From Unio delphinus (Eukaryota > Mollusca > Bivalvia > Unionida > Unionidae), in the NCBI GenBank assembly GCA_029339505.1, contig JAQISU010000167.1, forward strand, positions 1,936,501 through 2,000,500: 64,000 nt of DNA. Direction: 5' to 3'. The notes beneath the pieces were generated by a model. The model ran no database searches and was not told the DNA's origin. It was given only the letters and a program-made list of their open reading frames with translations. Numbering within the stretch: the stretch's first letter is position 1; every line of letters begins with the position of its first letter. The translations under genes and the position numbers were made by a program. Of this stretch, positions 20,354 to 32,654 are shown piece by piece.

Positions 20354-22976
20354 ATTCATGGGTAGAAGGAGAGGTAAAAAGAGTAATTCGTGCTTGATGT
20401 GGTTTCTGAGCTTCGTGTGGGCAATGTGTTTCTCTATCTCGTGCATAGGAGCTGTAGATGAGGAAAATGTCTCTTTGTCATGTTCAGGAAAGGCAACAGG
20501 GAACACTGTTCAGGATATTGCAAACAGACACTTGATTCTGGTTAGTACACTTGATGGCAAGATGTCTGCTCTGGATGTGAAGGACAATGGCCGACTGCTT
20601 TGAAGCACAGATGCTGACTCAAGACCTCTACTGTCCTCAAGCATTAGCAAGCTGGAGATAATGCATGATGGTATTCTCAACTGGTATATTCCTTCCCTTG
20701 ATGGTGGTCTGTACAGATATGATGGAGAGAGTATTGAGGCAGTCCCCATGAATATAATACACTTAGCTCTTCATTCAGAGTGATGGACAACACTGTCATG
20801 ATTGGAGGCAAGGTTTTAAAGTCCTATGGAATTGACCCTAAAAGTGGAATGATTTGCTACATCTGTACTTCAGATGGCTGTTCTAAGTTTGGGGAGGACA
20901 TCACAGACAGCGATGATATACTGATCGTTACATGCATCACACGGACAGTCAGAGCTGTGGACTCTAGATCAGGTGGTGAAAAGTGGAACTTCAGTGTAGG
21001 TCAACATCAAGCATCATTTATCAAAGGTCAACGACAAGTGATTACAGCAAAGATGGCAGAAGATGAGGACATTTCCATGGTACCTTGTCCATCTTTAGAT
21101 GATGAGGGGTTTCATTCTGTCGGCTTTGATGGAAAACTTAAGATTCTTGTCTCTGATGGTATCATTGTGGGTTTGGGTCCAGATGATAATAGTATACAAT
21201 GGCAGCAGCAGTTCTAGACTCCTGTGGCTAATGCATGGATACTCCATCAAGGGGAACTACAAGACGCGGACATGTGTGACAATCGCCGCATTCCAGCTCT
21301 ATCGGACATTCAGCCTAAGGATGATAAAGATTTCACCCCACCACTGCTTTATGTGGACACTGGGTACTACCTTTATCAAGACAGTTCTTAAATGTAGAAA
21401 ATCCAATGATCACAAGGAAGCAGACATACCAATCTCTTTCTGGAACTGTTGGAGGGAAGTTTTAGTCCTCAGCTTTATTACATCCATTGTTGTCAATTTT
21501 GCCCTTATGAAGCTATTCCATAGTCATACACAGGGTCAGAACCATAATGAGAATGCAAGCAGTAACATTTTACAGAGAACAGATTCAGAGAAGGAAATCG
21601 AGGAGGAAGGGGAAGATAAATCTAAGATGTCAAGTTGCCAGAATTCCAATGAGAACAAAGAATGTTTCAAGAAAAACTTTGTGAGCTTGCTGGTACAGAA
21701 GGACCCAGACCAGCATCCATGTGCCAGACAGATTCTAGACAGCAACTTGTTAAAGGAGTTTGAATCCAGGAGATTACCTCGTCGTTACCGCACAATTTCC
21801 ACAAGCAGTAGTGGATCAGAAACTCATTATAACCAGTTTACATGATTTGGGAATGTTTTAAATTTCACAATTATTTTCTATAATATAGCCATGAATAATA
21901 TTTACGTAGAAATGCAAATATTTTTTGCTCAATCGTTTTTTCTATTTCCAGAATTAAGGGTGCTATTGTATTGAATAGTACAAGTGCTAAAACTATATGG
22001 ATTTCTGGAATCATAACTGTATAAAAGTAAAACATTATGATAAGACACAGTTTATAAAGCAGATTTAACATCATATATTAAATATTTCATAAGAACCATA
22101 TGGCATGGCAAGGCTGGGATAATGGGGTACTTAGAAAGCACTAAAGCAGTATACCACTCCCTCGAGATCTCATACAATGATAAATTGCAAACCCACATAT
22201 TATTATGCACGTACAGGGATGTATTTCATCTTTTTTACTGAAAAAGTACCCCAAAATTGACCCCCATTTGTGGAAAGTGAAGAAAATCACTTTCAAAAAT
22301 GGTAACTGAAACTTGATATATCACTCGTTTTATAGTCAAAATGGTACATACCATAGTACATAGTATGTATCGCATCATTATAGGAAAAAGATGTGGCATT
22401 ACAGGTTAACTATCGTTTTATTAAAATCATAAAATGTTTCTCTGTTAACATTTTTATCATCTCCATCATGTTCACAATCATTACTTACAACAAAGTGCAC
22501 AACAAACCATTTATTTCTCTAAGATACAAGATGACAACATTGAAAAAGTTCAAAGCTATTACTTACAATGTTCGCAGAATATATGAAAAACAACATATTT
22601 CTCAATGTAGTCTTTTTATAAAAATGTTATATAAATTATTTTAATTCCTGTTTAGGTATCAACTGGCATAAAAAATTTTTAAGAATATGTTAAACTTTAT
22701 TTAAACCATAATCATCTGGAAAATAACTTAAGATGACACATTACAAAAAAATGAAAATATGTTTACAATAATCGTGATATTTTGCCTGCAAAATATATTT
22801 TGTTTTCTCAATATGTGCTTGCATTAGCTGAATTTGATGGAATACTAGGAACTTGAATCATTATGATGTGTAGCAAAATATTACATACACTAATTGGTGA
22901 ATGTGCTTATTTACTTCATATCTAAGTTAAATAAAATTAACACATTCAATAAATAAAAAAAAAAAAAAAAAAGAAA
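20354..22976 (+). pseudogene. EIF2AK3: Processed pseudogene of PERK (eIF2-alpha kinase 3) lacking the kinase domain
   Basis: An intronless PERK-like cDNA. ATG 20358 opens a signal-peptide-like start ('CLMWFLSFVWAMCFSISC') followed by luminal beta-propeller sequence: 'LILVSTLDGKMSALD', 'PSLDGGLYRYDG', 'MIGGKVLKSYGIDPKSGM', 'TVRAVDSRSGGEKWNFSVG' and 'PPLLYVDTGYYLYQDSS'. The membrane span 'VLVLSFITSIVVNFALM' (~21470) and an acidic linker come next. The text then jumps straight to the tail that normally follows the kinase ('KNFVSLLVQKDPDQHP', 'ISTSSSGSETH'); no kinase motif is present. Breaks: TGG-to-TGA-type stop at 20601, frameshift near 20760, TAG at 21215, TAA near 21390 with a further shift. 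A ~1.1-kb 3' UTR ends in aataaa and A18 (22955-22972). Known: PERK is an ER transmembrane stress sensor. Clearly a dead retrocopy. Confidence 0.9.
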
Positions 22977-22990
22977 GGAAAACATTTATG
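22977..22990. repeat. Right target-site duplication of the PERK retrocopy
   Basis: ggaaaacatttatg directly after the poly(A) tract; partner at 20340-20353. Confidence 0.8.
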
Positions 22991-23370
22991 CTTACGAACG
23001 CTACCAATGGCTCCTTTAAATGCACTTTTACCAACTTGTGACGTACGGTGTTGATACTCTATTCATGCTATACATTAGACATGTATATATAAACAGTATT
23101 CACATATATGTAGCAATTCGTGTTCTCTAAATAAAGTAAACTGTCTTCACTAAAGGTGTATTTCTCGTTTAATATGCATCAATTTAAGATGGTAACTGTG
23201 CCGATGAAGCACGTATTTTACCGCCCGCATTTATTACCTACCCCAACTCCAATCTGTTGGAGTACATGCATAATTTTATTCAGCAAACTGACCTTGTTGC
23301 TTATAACACTGTTCGGTCTATAACGCGTTCGATTTCTTTGGCTCACGACTGCATTATAGCGGGATCTCGT

Positions 23371-26300
23371 GTGTGTGTGTGTGTGGATAAAGTTAATGTA
23401 CTTTAACCAATGTTATCCATCTCCACATTTAACCAACAGTAGCAAAAATGTCTAGTACATCAAATACCAGTTTCCAAGTGTAATGATGGTTAGGAAATAA
23501 CATAATCATCATGCATAAAATATAGCAATTATATATATCTTATGTACATCCTTAACAACAGTCAAATGTTTACTGGAAGAAAAAGTAAATGTTTTGAACT
23601 AAAGTTGAAACCTGAGAATTCACCCTCTTTTCTGAGAGTCAAAGGGAATATTTGATGCTTAAAGTAAATTTCAAAATTTGATATATAACTAAATATGTAA
23701 AAAGCTATAGATTTTATTACTAATTTATGTTTGTTCAAATTCCCAATTAACTATAATAGCCCATCAGAATCAACTGCATTTTTTGCTGCGAAGAGTAAAT
23801 TACCAGAATTTTTAGTGGTGAAGTGTTTCACGTTCATAAATATTAAAGCTATCATTTCATAGGTAAATCAAAACACATTTTTTCAGACTTGTCTTACTGG
23901 GTCAAAGATAAACATTTTAGTATCAATAAATGAAAAAAAGATCATGACCTGTAACAGTGGTTCTTAAACTTCTTTAGCAGAGACCCAACAAAATTTTTTT
24001 TATTAGCTTCATAACCATGTTTCCACATATTTATAAGTTTTGCCACCCTAGAAAGAAATCTTCATGACATTTATTTTAGTTATAACTTGGAGATTGGGAA
24101 CGACTGACCAATAAATTTGGCTTAAAATCAATCAAGTTGAATGAACATGTGCTTCAAGTGCTTTTGATTCTATTCAGTGTAAGGTATAACCTCTTTGTAT
24201 ATCTGTTGTAAAGTTTGGAGTTCTTGCAACGAAAAGTAAAACTGGACTGCTTCTCTATCCTCTAGCTATTCCTATCAAGTCGGCCAGCATTTTGAACCCT
24301 GAGATATCCATGTACAATGCAACCTCTCTTGAATGACCACCAACAAGGACAGATCAAGTTGTTTGGATCAGGGAGGCAGCTTTGTTGCAGAAAGATTTAA
24401 TATGTAGACAGAATGAAGAGAACAGAAAATGATATACTGGCAGGAATGTGAAATTGTTTGTTCATGGAATGCTATGCTGATATTCAAAATGCAAATTTCA
24501 CCCATAATCATCATCTGATATGACCCTGGGCCACTAACAGTACCAAGAAAATGTATTTGCCTCACAGTGGATTACCTCCCTTGGAATAACATAACACCAA
24601 ACCAGAGACGGGACTTAAATCTCACACATTTTAATATTGGCAGTTTAGATTATTCTCAAATCAAAAAAAAAAAATGTAACAATAGTAATACAATGGGTTA
24701 CAGTAAATAATAATACAAAATTTTCATGACCATCTGGATGAAGAAACTATTGTGAAGAAGTAAAAAAGAATTCATACAAAACAGTTCCTGAAGTACTGAA
24801 TATATAGATACATGTATATATAACTTTTCAACATACATTTTCAATATTTACTATGAAAACTGAATTTCAAATCATTATACAATGAAAGAATGGCATTAGA
24901 GCAAGCAGAAGATTTTCACAAAAATATCTTTTTCAATAATGATAGGCAATGGTCACTAGTGATTACCTAAACTTAGGTTTTTTTTATTGACCTTCCAACT
25001 TCATATGAAACATGTGATGCAAATATTGTAGAGTAACTCAATTCTTTACTTAACATTAATACAGGCTTGCAGTAGGACAATCAATATCAAAATTTCATCC
25101 ATTTCAGTGTCGAGAACTTTGGGCAGTCTATCTAATGATAAATTTAGGACGTCTTGCTGCCCTTTTTGGAAATTTGTATATCCTTTCAACATTATAACAG
25201 TTGTATTGCTCTAAATCAAGTAGTACTATATAATAAGAATGCACTGCAAAATAATTTATGATAGCGGAGTGATATATACCATTTTATCCCAAGAATCCAT
25301 TAGCAACGAATTTTGACGTTTGATCTCTTATTTTGGATGCTCGATATTAATGTTAAGATCAAAGGAATTCACAAAATTGTTTGAATTTCAGTTCTAGGAA
25401 TTTCTAATATGATAGAACAGTTAAATTGAGACATTATCAAGAAGATCCACAATCAAGTTCTCCATTTCTCAACAAATCCGCATCATGAATAGGAGGTTTA
25501 GAAAATGTATTGCGCGTCTGAAAATATCAAAGCTGTATTGTAAATCAAACTTCAAGATTTGTCTAAGTAGACTAACAAAGCCTGACTTGCAGGTAATCAG
25601 TTGCTAAAAGGAATATAAACATCTTGATGTCTGAATACTAAAATAAAAGAATCTAACTGTAAAGTAACTTGGTAGCGTGTGTTATCTGAATGATTTGGTC
25701 AGACTTAATTTCCACATCTCCCATATCTGCAATCCTATAAAATTTGGTAACATCAATACCCACTGTACTAACACTGTCAAATACAAAAGGTTAATGGTCA
25801 ACATTTAGCAATATGGCTTCTTCAGTTAAGTGGAATATATAAAATCCATTAACTTGCACCAATCCCAATAGCTATATTGAGTGTCTGAAAAATGTAAGAA
25901 AGCTTTTTTTTTAGGTCCACTGCTGATAATGATTTAATTATTTTGATGTAGATAACATTTTACAGGTAGGCGATAAAAATTTTTTTTATAAATGACTACT
26001 ATTGTAATGTCATTGTTTCTACAACAGGGGACTTTATCAAGATGGAATATTCACACTTGCTGTCTGTCAATACTGTTATATTTCAATTTCATATGGACCA
26101 CTAATTTCATCAGTTTATAAGCAAATACCAGAGAATTCAAACCTGGAGTAATAAGTTAATCAAATCTTGAGGTGGCCCAGAAAATTCATAGTTAAATATC
26201 ATGATTATTCATTTTGTGGAGCATTCAGTAAATTTGGCACTGATGGACAACAATAAATTTCCAACATTTTTTATTAGTATATTTTTCTGATATTGTTAAA

Positions 26301-26948
26301 TGTTAAATTTACAGTTAGATTAAAATTGTCTGTGTTAAAATGCATTGTATCAGCCATGACAATGTTTTTATCATCACCTTTTTTACACTGAGCAATAAAA
26401 TCCTATACATCATTAGGTTATGGGTCATTAACAAATATTGGCAAAAGCCAACATGTTTACAAAATATTACTCAAGTCTAAACTGTACCAACCCAGGTCTG
26501 CCATTGCAAAATATGGCAACTGACCTGGCGTTACAAAAGTTTGATAAACATAAGCCCCGATTTATCAGCACATCAGGATTTATGCTGTTTGCTAATGGTT
26601 CTGACTAAGTGAGTACTTACAATCACTATTCTTTGAATTGGTACAGCTTAGTAATTTCATTTTATATTTCTTCCTCATCATGAAAACTATGTAAGGACAA
26701 AGACCCACCCCACCCCCTTTGACTAAATCATTTATTTATCAAACACTCTTTGCCATCTCTAAACAAAATGATAAAAGTGAAAAGAACAGAAAAAGTACTC
26801 AAAGTGTGCTTGTGAATCCAATAGGGTTTTATTACTGGATAAGCTTATGTGAAATTTATATCAAGCATTAGAAATTTAATGCAGTTATTACTCAGTGATT
26901 GACTGCATTAATCTCCAGAGAACCATATTCATAAATGTTTCAGAATAT
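23371..26948. other. Non-coding stretch, possible hAT end
   Basis: A short GT tract overlaps the start (23368-23384). At 23956 'cagtggttcttaaacttctt' looks like a hAT-type terminus, but no matching right end was found. At ~24320 'caatgcaacctctcttgaat' resembles DNA-transposon ends. No gene recognised. Confidence 0.45.
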
Positions 26949-27195
26949 GTTGTTGTTATAGGGTTTAATGCCAATTTTCAGCACAAGATAGGCTATACAA
27001 GGCAGCCAGTAGTAATGGTGGATGAAGAACCCAGGAAAAAAAACACAGAAACAACCACTAACCCACAAGAAGCTATCAGCAAGCTTTCTCACATAACCCA
27101 CATTGGCTGAGCCAGAGACTCAAATCCATGCAGAGATGAGATGGCAGTGATCCATAACAGTGAATGCTTTAGACCACTCTGCCAATTGGGGCCCC
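26949..27195 (-). mobile_element. tRNA-derived SINE, family 1, copy 2
   Basis: Body 'cacaagataggctatacaag...gcagccagtagtaatggtgga'. The TGTTGTTG tail is at the left and the tRNA-like head ('gaccactctgcc') at the right. Target-site duplication ttcagaatatg (26938-26948) / ttcagaaatatg (27196-27207), one-base indel. Confidence 0.85.
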
Positions 27196-28710
27196 TTCAG
27201 AAATATGAATAAATCGTCAAAATATTTTCATTGGTTATAAAATATTGAAAAATTATTTTTTAAGGAAAGTCTGGATGCACTCTTTAATTTAGAAAAAAAT
27301 ACAGGAACAATAGAGTTTGTATGATGTTGATGTCTAAAATATTTATAGATGAGAAAAACTAAATGGAAGAACTATTACTTAAGATCCTGTAAATCAAACT
27401 GTCAATATGTCACACGCTAACTAAGAAAGCAAAAAGATCAGTAATATTTAAAGGAGATAGCTCAGAAAAGGATGAAAATCATTCCTGTTCAATGTGACAA
27501 TGTGAGGGGTGGAAGAAATCTGGCTCTTTTTGTTGCCTTGCATTACCTGAGCTAGCTCAAGATAACACTTACAGAATTAAGCCCTACATATCTACAAGAG
27601 TTACTGAAATATTAATTCTCTTTATTTCTAGTGTTGAATTAAGAACAGCCATTTGCCGTTACATCTATGGGTTGATCTTGGTAACTTGTTTTTCATTGCC
27701 TAGGTAGTGAACCTAAATCAGAAGCTGTGCAAAAAAATGTAAAATCATGATTAGAGAATTCAAGAACATTTCATTTAAAGGAACGTAATCACATTTTTAA
27801 TTTGACTGACATGGTTTTCATAGATTAAACTTTATGTCAATAATTACTGAATGTCCCTCATAATTCAAACTAATCCGTTTCATCCAATTCACTAATAACC
27901 AAACTGAAGTATGGATAATATGGATGGCTTGGAGAGTTCTAAAACAATGGTGCATTTACAGGATCCAAGAGATGAACATAAATTGATAATCATATTCAAA
28001 CTGATCAGTTTCATCCAATTCACTAATAACCTAACTGAAGTATGGATAATATGGATGGCTTGGAGAGTTCTAAAAGAATGGTGCATTTACAGGATCCAAG
28101 AGATGAACATAAATTGATAATCATATCACAATAATGTACTGCTTTAATTACTGCACAGAAACAACTCACAGCCAAATCATTTCCTCTTAGGACTAGAATT
28201 TGAATTCATTTGTACAGACTTGATAAGACTTATTCAATACCAAAAGCCAACAGAGCTAAATATAAAAGAGTTCCTATCAACAGAAATACAAACTATTCTG
28301 GGTAAAAAAAAAGGAGTGGACATCATGCCATAGCTAAATATAAAAGAGTTCCTATCAACAGAAATACAACTATTCTGGGTAAAAAAAAGGAGTGGACATC
28401 ATGCCATAGGCTTGGAGTATTTCCTTCAAACCAAAAATGATACACAATTAGTAGATGTTGATAATTAGGCCTTGTCAGCATACCTAAAGTAATTTGTCAG
28501 TTTCTTTATGATTTCAATCTGAACCACGATGTGTACTTATCAATGACAAAAGCTATAAAAATGTTTTCTGGAAAATTAAACACTTTTATTACTTTCTTTT
28601 GGATGCAATTTATAAGCAGGAATACAAACTTTTTTCTAAACAAAAGTGTTTTATGTATGGCACTCAAAAAAGGATGATTATGAACATGAAACAGGTGTGT
28701 GTGAATCAGG
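27196..28710. other. Non-coding, with two local tandem duplications and a possible poly(A) signal
   Basis: A 131-bp unit is duplicated at 27867-28128 ('tttcatccaattcactaata...gatgaacataaattgataatc'). An ~82-bp unit is duplicated at 28249-28412 ('agctaaatataaaagagttc...aggagtggacatcatgc'). Minus-strand AATAAA (tttatt at 28585-28590) could serve the terminal exon at 28711-28823. Confidence 0.7.
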
Positions 28711-28823
28711 CTATATTGTCATTGGCCTTGACGTTGGAGCTGGTCCATTGGGTGTTATTGTGATTTCTTCTGCAAGTGGATCACAGGCTGGATTGTCAAA
28801 TCCTTCCTGAACTTTTACCATCC
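28711..28823 (-). CDS. SPNS1: Spinster-like transporter, distal alternative terminal exon
   Basis: Minus strand: acceptor 'tgtatttcag' then 37 codons ending TAG (28711-28713). The exon enters in phase 1, exactly matching the donor phase of the exon at 40210-40390. The encoded tail, 'MVKVQEGFDNPACDPLAEEI' followed by a Thr/Pro-rich end, is acidic and soluble, as expected for a cytosolic C-terminus. It has the same coding length (113 nt) as the proximal terminal exon at 37988-38100 but no clear sequence similarity. AATAAA lies ~120 nt downstream. Use of this exon is inferred; it needs transcript evidence. Confidence 0.6.
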
Positions 28824-29307
28824 CTGAAATACAGCAATGAAATAAATATTTTATAACATGTAGCACTGAAATCAATGAGACTGATCACAATATTAAACTA
28901 CTAAAACATGCTTGTATTGTCAACTATAACCTATATTTGGGCTTATACAGCAAGTTCCCACAACAGAACAATGCTTCTATGTCCAAACAATTAAAAAACT
29001 TGAATTGAAAACCTAATGGGGTCATACCAAACATACCAAATTTTGATTTCTGTACTGGAGGAGGATTCACACGAATAAGGGCTTCACCAAAAAAAGGTAA
29101 ATGTCCCAAAAAGATTATAAAAACTGTAGAAGAACTGCCAACTGTTTTAATGGCCTGAAAACCTGATCTGGTCATCTACATTTAAATATGCCAATCAAAT
29201 GTCATTTGCCTATAAATGCAAACAAAAGTTTTTGTAAAAGAAAAGTACAATTTGTATAAAAAAATTAAATTGCTTGAATGGCTTCTGACTTTAATCAGGT
29301 CATCTAC
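28824..29307. other. Intron/3' region, nothing recognised
   Basis: No feature supported beyond scattered stops in all frames. Confidence 0.4.
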
Positions 29308-29914
29308 TGCTAAATTTCCCATGTCTATGCCAAGTGGTTTAGTGTAATCTTGCTAAATTTCCCATGTCCATGCTAAGTGGTTCAGTGCAATCCTGTTAAA
29401 TTTCCCATGTCTATGCCAAGTGGTTCAATGTAATCCTGCTAAATTTCCTGTGTCTATGCCAAGTGGTTCAATGTAATCCTGCTAAATTTCCCATGTCTAT
29501 GCCAAGTGGTTCAGTGTAATCCTGCTAAATTTCTCATGTCCATGCCAAGTGGTTCAGTGTAATCCTGCTAAATTTCCCATGTCCATGCCAAGTGGTTCAG
29601 TGTAATCCTGCTAAATTTCCCATGTCTATGCCAAGTGGTTCAGTGTAATCCTGCTAAATTTCCCATGTCCATGCCAAGTGGTTCAGTGTAATCCTGCTAA
29701 ATTTCCAATGTCTATGCCAAGTGGTTCAGTGTAATCCTTCTACATTTCTCAAGTTTATGCCAAGTGGTTCAGTGTAATCCTGCTACATTTCTCAAGTTTA
29801 TGCCAAGTGGTTCAGTGTAATCCTGCTAAATTTCTCAAGTCTATGCCAAGTGGTTCTGTGTAATCCTGCTAAATTTCATATGTCTATGCCAAGTGGTTCA
29901 GTGTAATCCTGCTA
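29308..29914. repeat. 43-bp minisatellite, ~14 units
   Basis: Unit 'tgctaaatttcccatgtcta' plus 'tgccaagtggttcagtgtaatcc'; drift is mostly in 'cccatgtc' versus 'ctcaagtt'. Confidence 0.95.
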
Positions 29915-30177
29915 ACAAACATTACAGGACAGACAGTAGGACCAAATCGGGAATAAAAAGTCTAATAAAACATTAAAGTTAAATCTATCCCATATAATAT
30001 AAAGGTGGAGTGTGGGACTAAATTGCAAATATTACTGGAAGATCGCTGAAAATTGATATTGACCAAAATGTTATGACACATTATTGAAAATGCATACTAA
30101 AATAAATATATATTTACTTAAAAGTTACTCGATGTTAAATTATTGAGAAATAACTCTATAAAAAATTAATGTGCACA

Positions 30178-30206
30178 ACTAAATTAAGCATACATATCAT
30201 ACACAC

Positions 30207-30279
<73 letters not shown>

Positions 30280-30306
30280 CTAAATTAAGCATACATATCA
30301 TACACA

Positions 30307-30393
<87 letters not shown>

Positions 30394-30434
30394 AATTAAG
30401 CATACATATCATACACACAAACACACACACACAA
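30178..30434. repeat. (CA)n arrays separated by copies of a ~25-bp spacer
   Basis: Three CA tracts are each preceded by 'aaattaagcatacatatcat', so this is a higher-order duplication of spacer plus microsatellite. The apparent Cys-Val reading frame on the minus strand is an artefact. Confidence 0.92.
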
Positions 30435-30639
30435 CTTGTTAAGTACTTTCAGGTAAATGGATTGCACAGACCAAAAAATGTTTTAAGAGAAACACAAAAG
30501 TGAAAATTGTGTACAAGAACTATAATAAATGTGACAAAAAGTACACAACAGTGAAAAGCATACATTTACAAAGCATAGACTGCCCAACTGGCTAAAAGCT
30601 GCCTAACTGCCAAAGAAGAAGGCCAGCACAATGATTTCT

Positions 30640-31791
30640 GTACAAATCCTTACAAAGCTGTTGATTAGTCCTAATAAACTGCATAGCCCTTGATCTGCTG
30701 GTGCGTTATGTGATGGCAGATCTGGGCTTATGCAGTTGGATCTTAAGCTCTCAAGTGTCAGAGATTATCACCCAATGTCTCATCAATTGTACGCTGATGA
30801 CACCCAAAATATACAAGTCTAGCCACCCAACTGAATTTGATGCTACCATCCATGGAGTAGAGAGGTGCATTTCTGATGTGAAATCATGGATGACATGTAA
30901 CAAGCTGCAAATGAATGATAATAAAACTTAGGCCATTCTGATCACAACACAAAGAATTTCTCATTCAGATCCTGTACTTCAAACAATAAATATCAGCAAC
31001 ACCAACATTAAATTTACACAGTACAAAACTTAGGTGTTACTCTAGACAGTACTCTCACATTGCCCCAACAAGTCATGAACATATGCAAGGCTGCATATCT
31101 CGAGCTGAGATGCATCAGCTCCATTCACAAATATCTTTCAGCTGATGCCACTAAAACACTTGTGTGCTCATTAGTACTTTCAAGACTGGACTATTGTAAC
31201 TCAATTCTAATTCTGTCTGGTTCATCTCAATATCTACTCCAGAAACTTAAAAAAATTCAAAACACAGGTGATCGGATCATCTTTAGAATACCACGATCAG
31301 AGCACACCTCACCACACCACTGCTGTACCCTACACTGGCTATCCATTCAATCCAGAATAAAACAAAATTTGTTCTCTGTGCTATGTTTCACTGACAGACT
31401 CCAGTCCAGCATACCTATCCGGCCTCACCCATGTGTACACACCAGCAAGATACTTATGCTCCTCTTCTAAGAATCATATATTCATTATTCCCACTATGAA
31501 AATGAAGTCATATGGACAACATTCTTTTGCATACCAGGGCCCAGCAATGTGGAATGAATCGCCCATTGAAATTAGACACAAAGACAGTGATCCCTTTCAA
31601 GAGTGCTCTTAAAACAGCTCTTTTGACTGCAAGAACAAGCAAAGACCTAAAAAGGTTTCCTGCCTTAAATATTTTCTGCATTTGTTATTGTCAAATTTCA
31701 TGGCATTTTTGCTTTTTGTATTTTGTATTCATAGCATTATAGATGTTGTAAAATGCTTAGAGCTTCTAAAGATTGGGTGCTATACAAAGTC

Positions 31792-31825
<34 letters not shown>

Positions 31826-31845
31826 TTATTATTATTATGTGAGAA
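30640..31845 (+). mobile_element. 5'-truncated non-LTR retrotransposon (LINE) ending in (ATT)n
   Basis: The reverse-transcriptase catalytic box is visible as 'HQLYADDTQ' (~30785-30812). Thumb and C-terminal parts follow in shifted frames: 'LVLSRLDYCNSILI', 'LLQKLKKIQNTGDRIIF', 'LHWLSIQSRI' and 'GPAMWNESPIEIRHK'. The 3' end is an ATT microsatellite (31795-31840), as in CR1/Nimb/Jockey-like elements. Several stops and shifts make it inactive. Confidence 0.88.
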
Positions 31846-32654
31846 TATACAGTAGGTAAATTACCCAGGTACTGATGCTTTGAGAATGAACAATATACTG
31901 GTGTACTATTTACAGTCCAGAATTTGTGTACAGGTGTTAGTACATTGCTTTTTTCTATGTATACAAAGACTTGTTGTAAAAAGAATGTTCACTGGTATCG
32001 ATTTTGCATTTGCTATATATTAAATTATTATATCAACACTATAGTGTTATTTACTAATTTTGGATGTACAGAATGATAAAGTGTGGTAATATTGGACAAT
32101 ATCAAGACATAATGATTTATTCCACTTTTACAGACAATATGTCAAATATTAAAATGTACAACAATAATGAAATTTTTAATAATAGCAATTTAAAAAGAAA
32201 AACACGAGTCAGCCACAATAATACAATTGTTAACTTAATGCATTTATCTTTTACTGTGTCTAATCAGAAAATGCATGATCCTTCCCCATAAAAATGCACA
32301 GCAACTTATGGCTTTTTAAATGCTGTAAAGACATTTTAAATATTAGTGCACCTGTTCTTAAAGAAATATTCAGCTGCTTCACCCGTGATCATCCTTAAAT
32401 CTAATTAACAAGTAAGTACTTAATAACTAAGACAGTTAATTAATTAAAAGTTTTGGTAAGAATACAGTGCAACCTCCCATAAAGGTAATCCCTTCAAAGC
32501 CATCATCTTGCGTATCCCATCTGAACAGATTTCACCAAAAACAAGCCTTACAGTTAAGTCTAGGCTTGTGAGAGACATTTAATTAATATCAGCCAATCAG
32601 ATCACTGTCATCAAGTTATAAAGTCCCGACTCAAATTATGTTGGTGAAATCAAG
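31846..32654. other. Non-coding stretch
   Basis: 'acagtgcaacctcccataaa' at ~32465 resembles a DNA-transposon end, but no partner was found. Nothing else recognised. Confidence 0.45.

Larger units (their letters stand above)
18661..23370. mobile_element. Tigger/pogo-like non-autonomous transposon (copy 1) split by a PERK retrocopy
   Basis: The left end 'agtgcaaccctgctataa' and right end 'ttatagcgggatctcgtg' are decayed versions of the 18-bp ends of the intact copy at 58687-60781. Internal matches include 'gtcttcaattaattc' and 'acacaaccaagca' (left part) and 'ggtgttgatactctattcat' (right part). Removing 20354-22990 leaves ~2.07 kb, close to the 2,095 bp of the intact copy. No transposase frame. 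The left end abuts TA repeats. Confidence 0.82.

Noticed and set aside
20358..21845. A functional, kinase-less PERK gene
   Set aside because: In-frame stops at 20601 and 21215, at least two frameshifts, no introns, and poly(A) plus target duplication indicate a dead retrocopy.
23956..24100. Complete hAT element
   Set aside because: Only one terminus-like sequence was found; no partner inverted end or 8-bp duplication seen.
30197..30430. Cys-Val repeat frame
   Set aside because: Pure CA microsatellite translation.
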